Assembly (NCBI GenBank): GCA_030743445.1 | Contig: JASLSL010000173.1 | Coordinates: forward strand, 1-9,703 | Reading direction: 5' to 3' | Length of the DNA: 9,703 nt | From: Alphaproteobacteria bacterium | GTDB taxonomy: Bacteria > Pseudomonadota > Alphaproteobacteria > UBA8366 | In this document: piece after piece, positions 6,196 through 9,703 of the stretch | Position numbering within the stretch: position 1 is the first letter of the stretch | How the letters are laid out: the number at the start of each line of letters is the position of its first letter | Translations under genes and position numbers: made by a program | Notes under the pieces: model-generated | Database searches by the model: none | What the model saw: the letters and a program-made list of their open reading frames with translations, nothing else | What the model was told of the DNA's origin: nothing

Positions 6196-7230
6196 TCAGC
6201 CTTGGGCGCCGACGGTCCAGGTGTGGCCGCTGCGCAGCAGGGCGTTGAGGTCGCCATTCGATTTCTCGGCCTTGACCTGCTCGATCTGTTCGTGGGTCGC
6301 GGCGTCGTAGGTCGGCGCCGGATCGCAGTAGAGTACGCCGAGCGCCACCGGGAAGTGCGGCGGCTCCATGTCGGCCAACATGGTCGCCAGCATGCGGTTG
6401 GTCTGGTCATGGACCATTATGTCCGTCTCGGCGAGCCCATCCTCGCCGATCGTCACCACTTCGAGTTCGGGCACGCCGTCTTTGAGACGGATGCCCTTGT
6501 TCATGTCGGCGCCGAAGATCAGCGGCCTGCCGTGCTCGACGTGGAGCTGGTTGTCCGCCGCGATCGCCTTCTCGGTGAAGTGGCTGAACACGCCGTCGGC
6601 ATAGACGATGCAGTTCTGGAAGATTTCGACGAACGAGGCGCCACGGTGACCGTGTGCCGCCATCAAAATCTCGGCGAGGTGCTTCTGCATCGTGTCGACG
6701 GTGCGGGCGACGAAGCGCGCGCCGCAACCGAGCGCGAAGGCGGTGGCGCAGACCGGGTTTTCGATCGAGCCGAGCGGTGTCGAGGGCGAGCGCGTGCCCT
6801 TCTTCGAGGTCGGCGAGTACTGGCCCTTGGTCAGGCCGTAGATCTCGTTGTTGAACAGCAGGATTTGCAGGTCGACGTTGCGCCTGAGCACGTGCAGCAT
6901 GTGGTTGCCGCCGATCGACAAGCCGTCGCCGTCGCCCGAGACGACCCAGACGTCGAGTTCCGGGTTGGCGAGCTTGGTGCCGGTGGCGATCGCCGCGGCG
7001 CGGCCGTGGATGGTGTGGAACCCGTAGGTCGAGAGGTAGTATGGGAACCGCGCGGCGCAGCCGATGCCCGAGATGAACACTGTCTTCTCGCGCTCGACCC
7101 CAAGGTCGGCGAGCACCTTGCGCACGCCCTTGACGATGGCGTAGTCGCCGCAGCCGGGGCACCAGCGCACTTCCTGGTCGGACGCGAAGTCCTTCGCCGT
7201 CAGGCTTTCGGGCGTGGTTTGCGCGGTCAT
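6196..7230 (-). CDS. korB: 2-oxoacid:ferredoxin oxidoreductase, beta subunit
   Basis: The 344-residue beta subunit binds thiamine diphosphate and the 4Fe-4S cluster that passes electrons from 2-oxoacid oxidation to ferredoxin. Cluster ligands are Cys24 and Cys27 (WCPGCGDY), Cys58 (GIGCAARFP) and Cys207 (FQNCIVYADG), spaced much as in the structurally known archaeal enzymes. The thiamine diphosphate/Mg motif is GDGDGLSIGGNH at 99-110 followed by NNEIYGLTKGQYSPTS at 127-142. HGRAAAIATGTKLANP at 75-90 is another family signature. The gene starts one base after the korA stop (TGA-G-ATG), with GGAGAG five bases before ATG, so the two are surely co-translated. The paired subunit is the fused gamma-alpha type, typical of 2-oxoglutarate oxidoreductases of aerobes, but substrate specificity (2-oxoglutarate or pyruvate) is not proven by sequence reading alone. 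Confidence 0.93.
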   Translation of the reverse strand: MTAQTTPESLTAKDFASDQEVRWCPGCGDYAIVKGVRKVLADLGVEREKTVFISGIGCAARFPYYLSTYGFHTIHGRAAAIATGTKLANPELDVWVVSGDGDGLSIGGNHMLHVLRRNVDLQILLFNNEIYGLTKGQYSPTSKKGTRSPSTPLGSIENPVCATAFALGCGARFVARTVDTMQKHLAEILMAAHGHRGASFVEIFQNCIVYADGVFSHFTEKAIAADNQLHVEHGRPLIFGADMNKGIRLKDGVPELEVVTIGEDGLAETDIMVHDQTNRMLATMLADMEPPHFPVALGVLYCDPAPTYDAATHEQIEQVKAEKSNGDLNALLRSGHTWTVGAQG

Positions 7231-7231
7231 C

Positions 7232-9103
7232 TCAGCTCTCCAAAATGTCGCGGATCGCCGCCTCGATCTCGGCGATCTTGAACGGCTTGCCGGTAACCCG
7301 GTTCAACCCCACGGCCGGGACCAGGTACTCGCTGCGCAACAGGGTCTTGAGCTGGCCGGTGTTGAGCTCCGGCACCAGCACCTTATCGAACCGCTTCAAG
7401 AGATCGCCGAGGTTGCGCGGTAGCGGCCAGATGTGGCGCAGATGGATGTGCGAGATCGCGAGCCCATCGTCGCGCGCATGGCCCACCGCCTGGTGGAGCG
7501 CGCCATAGGTCGAGCCCCATCCAACGACCGCGAGCTGGCCGCTTTCGCCGCCGAGCTCGATCTCCTGCAGCGGCAGGTCGTCGGCGATGCGGTCGATCTT
7601 CTCGTGACGCAGCACGGTCATCTGGTGGTGGTTCTCGGGATCGTAGGAGACGTCGCCGCTCTCATGCGCCTTCTCCAGTCCGCCGACGCGATGCTCCATC
7701 CCGGGTGTACCCGGCTTGACCCAGGGCCGCGCCAGGGTCTCGTTGTTGCGCATGAAGGGCGCGAAGCCGGCCGGGTCGGTGCGGAACTCGGCCGGGAACG
7801 GCTCGATCTTGTCGGCGTCGGGGATCAGCCACGGCTCCGCCGCGTTGGCGATGTAGGTGTCGGACAGCACGATCACCGGGGTCATGTACTTGGTCGCGAT
7901 GCGGACCGCCTCGAGCGCCACCTCGAAGCAATCGGCCGGCGAACGCGCGGCGAGCACCGCCAGCGGGCTGTCGGCGTTGCGCCCGAATACCGCCTGGTAG
8001 AGGTCGGACTGTTCGGTCTTGGTCGGCATGCCGGTCGAGGGGCCGGCGCGCTGCGAGTTGATCAAGATTAGCGGCAGTTCGACCGCGATGGCGAGGCCGA
8101 GGGCTTCCGACTTCAAGGCGACGCCGGGGCCCGAGCTCGAGGTCACGCCGAGCGCGCCGGCGTAGGACGCGCCGATCGCCGCCCCGATCGCGGCGATCTC
8201 GTCCTCCGCTTGGAAGGTCATGACGTCGTACTGCTTCAAGCGCGCGAGCACGTGCAGAACGCCCGAGGCCGGCGTAATCGGATAAGAACAGAACGCCATA
8301 TCGAGATCGGCGAGGTGCGAGCCGACCACGAGGCCCCAGGCCAGGGTCTCGGCACCCGTGGCGTTGCGGTAGAGCCCGGGCTCGAGCTCCGCCGGCGGCA
8401 CGATGTAGGTGCCGATCTCGCCCGGCAGCTCCGCGGTCTCGCCGAAAGCGTGCCCGGCGTTGAGGGCCGCGATGTTGGCTTCGGCGATCTCGGGCCGCGC
8501 TGTGAAGCGTTCGGCAACCCAGTCGATGGTCGGCTGGCGTTCGCGCCCGAACAGCCAATCGACCAGACCCAGGGTCCACAGGTTCTTGCACCTGAGACCG
8601 TCCTTCTGCGACAAGCCGAACGGCTTGACCGCTTCCAGCGTCAGCTTGGAGATGTCGACCTTGACGGTGCGGAATTTCTTGAGCGTGTCGTCCTTGAGCG
8701 GGTTCGAGACATAACCCGCCTTCTCGATGTTGCGATCGGTGAACGAGCCGGTGTCGAGGATCAGCAGCCCGCCGTCCTTGAGCTCGTCGATATTGACCGC
8801 AAGGGCGGCCGGATTGAGCGCCACCAACACGTCCGGCACGTCGCCCGAGGTCTCGATGATGTGGGCGCCGAAATTGATCTGGAAGGCGGAGACGCCGTAG
8901 GTCGTGCCCGCGGGCGCGCGAATCTCGGCCGGGAAGTCCGGGAAGGTCGCGAGGTCGTTGCCGGCCATCGCCGTCGCTTCCGAGAACTGTCCGCCGGTGA
9001 GCTGGATGCCGTCGCCGGAATCGCCGGCGAAGCGGATCACCACGTCGTCGATTTCGTGGCGGCCTTCCTTCTTGCGCGCCTTCGCTGTAGCAGCAGCTGT
9101 CAT
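7232..9103 (-). CDS. korA: 2-oxoacid:ferredoxin oxidoreductase, fused gamma-alpha subunit
   Basis: The 623-residue product joins a gamma domain (residues about 20-210, beginning with IRFAGDSGDGIQLTGGQF) to an alpha pyrophosphate/pyrimidine-binding domain (about 250-500) and a C-terminal domain (about 520-620). With KorB it forms the two-subunit enzyme that converts a 2-oxoacid plus CoA to acyl-CoA, CO2 and reduced ferredoxin. The YPITPAS signature is at 274-280, an acidic QAEDEIAAIGAAIGAS segment at 298-313, and the substrate-loop motif QRAGPSTGMPTKTEQSD at 351-367. There is no ferredoxin-like cluster domain and no separate delta subunit, so the only cluster is in KorB. ATG 9103 is preceded only by a weak purine run (GAGAGA about 12 bases away). 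It is the first gene of the korAB pair, 183 bases downstream of a ferredoxin-NADP+ reductase gene on the same strand. A 2-oxoglutarate substrate, giving a bypass or reverse step in the TCA cycle, is probable. Confidence 0.93.
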   Translation of the reverse strand: MTAAATAKARKKEGRHEIDDVVIRFAGDSGDGIQLTGGQFSEATAMAGNDLATFPDFPAEIRAPAGTTYGVSAFQINFGAHIIETSGDVPDVLVALNPAALAVNIDELKDGGLLILDTGSFTDRNIEKAGYVSNPLKDDTLKKFRTVKVDISKLTLEAVKPFGLSQKDGLRCKNLWTLGLVDWLFGRERQPTIDWVAERFTARPEIAEANIAALNAGHAFGETAELPGEIGTYIVPPAELEPGLYRNATGAETLAWGLVVGSHLADLDMAFCSYPITPASGVLHVLARLKQYDVMTFQAEDEIAAIGAAIGASYAGALGVTSSSGPGVALKSEALGLAIAVELPLILINSQRAGPSTGMPTKTEQSDLYQAVFGRNADSPLAVLAARSPADCFEVALEAVRIATKYMTPVIVLSDTYIANAAEPWLIPDADKIEPFPAEFRTDPAGFAPFMRNNETLARPWVKPGTPGMEHRVGGLEKAHESGDVSYDPENHHQMTVLRHEKIDRIADDLPLQEIELGGESGQLAVVGWGSTYGALHQAVGHARDDGLAISHIHLRHIWPLPRNLGDLLKRFDKVLVPELNTGQLKTLLRSEYLVPAVGLNRVTGKPFKIAEIEAAIRDILES

Positions 9104-9128
9104 TTGTCTGAAGTCTCTCGGTCGTTTC

Positions 9129-9148
9129 CGGACGATTCGCTTCGTCCG
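9129..9148 (-). promoter_or_regulatory. Hairpin in the korA leader region
   Basis: A perfect 7-bp stem, CGGACGA (9129-9135) and TCGTCCG (9142-9148), with a 6-base loop, lies 26-45 bases before the korA ATG. It could be a leader RNA hairpin or a dyad operator. The remainder of the 9104-9286 gap contains AT-rich patches (about 9150-9165 and 9216-9230) but no convincing -35/-10 pair, and no clear terminator follows the reductase gene. Confidence 0.4.
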
Positions 9149-9286
9149 CCCATATTTAACACAAACCGATCCTCACCCTCGTTCACAGTCCCGCGCGTGG
9201 TGGAATTCGGGGTGGATAAACAATCACATAGTCCGCCGCCTCCGATAACGCAATGTCCTATATGAGAAAGTTGTTTTGGACCCGAT

Positions 9287-9703
9287 TCAACTACCGTCGA
9301 GGACGGCGAGCATCTCCTCGGCGGTAACGAATTTGCGCCGCGGCGCGCCGTCCGGTGCCGCGGCCTTTTCGGCCTCGTCGATCTTCTGCCAATCCGCGTA
9401 GCTGACCGAGCGAACGCCAGCCTCGGACAAGTGCGCCTCGAGCGCCTCGCGGCCCGCCTTCACGCTATCGCCGCAGTCTTCCAGAATCTGCACCGCCGCC
9501 GCGTCGCCGTCGTGTTTGTTGGTGCCGATGACGCCGGTCGGCCCGCGCTTGATCCAGCCGACCGCATAGATGCCGTCGCCGACCCTGCCGTCGGTGTGCG
9601 CCGCGATTCCGTTCGCCTCGTCATAGGGCACGCCGGGGAAGGGCTCGCCGCGATAGCCGATCGCCGCGATGATCAGCCCGCACTCGATCTCGAAGGTCTC
9701 GCC
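9287..9703 (-). CDS. Ferredoxin-NADP+ reductase, adrenodoxin-reductase type (C-terminal part)
   Basis: The last 138 residues are present and the gene runs off the right edge of the window. The segment CGLIIAAIGYRGEPFPGVPY, then GDGIYAVGWIKRGPTGVIGTNK, is the hallmark C-terminal NADP/FAD region of FprA and mitochondrial adrenodoxin reductase. These FAD enzymes move electrons between NADPH and ferredoxin in the cytoplasm. An in-frame GTG at 9631 is only an internal valine codon, as the family homology continues without a break to the edge. The remaining C-terminal 90 residues are charged and mostly helical, ending MLAVLDGS. The gene lies upstream of korAB on the same strand, 183 bases away, which fits a ferredoxin partner for the oxidoreductase. 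Whether all three are cotranscribed cannot be decided here. Confidence 0.88.
   Translation of the reverse strand, partial: GETFEIECGLIIAAIGYRGEPFPGVPYDEANGIAAHTDGRVGDGIYAVGWIKRGPTGVIGTNKHDGDAAAVQILEDCGDSVKAGREALEAHLSEAGVRSVSYADWQKIDEAEKAAAPDGAPRRKFVTAEEMLAVLDGS

Noticed and set aside
6202..7281. Open frame on the plus strand across korB
   Set aside because: It is antisense to a gene with all four cluster cysteines and the thiamine diphosphate motif; the product is biased and unrecognisable.
8210..9265. Open frame on the plus strand covering the korA 5' part and its leader
   Set aside because: Most of it is antisense to the conserved gamma domain. The part within the gap has no ribosome binding site or family likeness.
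9629..9631. GTG as the start of a separate small protein at the right edge
   Set aside because: The frame continues upstream to the window end as reductase sequence (LIIAAIGYRGEPFPG), so this is an internal valine codon.
1..9703. A defence island, mobile element, secretion system or biosynthetic cluster
   Set aside because: No transposase, integrase, nuclease, helicase, toxin-antitoxin pair, CRISPR repeat or large modular enzyme was found. The genes are mostly housekeeping metabolism in a uniform GC-rich background.

Overview
The window is GC-rich, densely coding DNA from an alphaproteobacterium, most likely a member of the Rhodospirillales or a close relative. The evidence is the DUF2849 / siroheme sulfite reductase / DUF934 gene order, which is characteristic of Alphaproteobacteria, a heme A synthase without the Cys pairs of the Bacillus type, and palindromic intergenic repeats of the kind scattered through these genomes. 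The lineage is inferred from memory of families, not from a search.

Layout from left to right. A flagellin gene (128-841, +) lacks a recognisable N-terminal D0 segment. A zinc-dependent M20 carbamoylase/amidohydrolase follows (987-2219, +). It converges on heme A synthase ctaA (2382-3407, -) across a 132-bp palindromic repeat. An AT-rich divergent promoter region (about 3408-3570) separates ctaA from a sulfur-assimilation operon (3571-6063, +): DUF2849, a siroheme/4Fe-4S nitrite/sulfite reductase, and DUF934. That operon converges on a two-gene 2-oxoacid:ferredoxin oxidoreductase operon (korA 7232-9103 and korB 6196-7230, both -) across an inverted pair of REP-like hairpins. At the right edge, upstream of korA and on the same strand, lies the 3' end of an adrenodoxin-reductase-type ferredoxin-NADP+ reductase (9287-9703, -).

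How the genes may work together. CtaA makes heme A for aa3-type terminal oxidases, so the cell respires oxygen. KorAB oxidises a 2-oxoacid, probably 2-oxoglutarate, with CoA and passes electrons to ferredoxin. The FprA-like flavoprotein exchanges electrons between ferredoxin and NADP(H). The sulfite reductase, which has no cysJ-type flavoprotein partner beside it, probably also takes electrons from ferredoxin. The right two thirds of the window can therefore be read as a neighbourhood of low-potential electron transfer, although shared regulation is not shown.

I saw no tRNA, rRNA, CRISPR array, transposase or phage gene, and no strong case for a wholly new system. The points most worth a second look are the flagellin missing its N-terminal helix, the REP pair with a compensatory base change, the dyad-rich promoter of the sulfite reductase operon, and that operon's missing cysH and siroheme-synthase partners.
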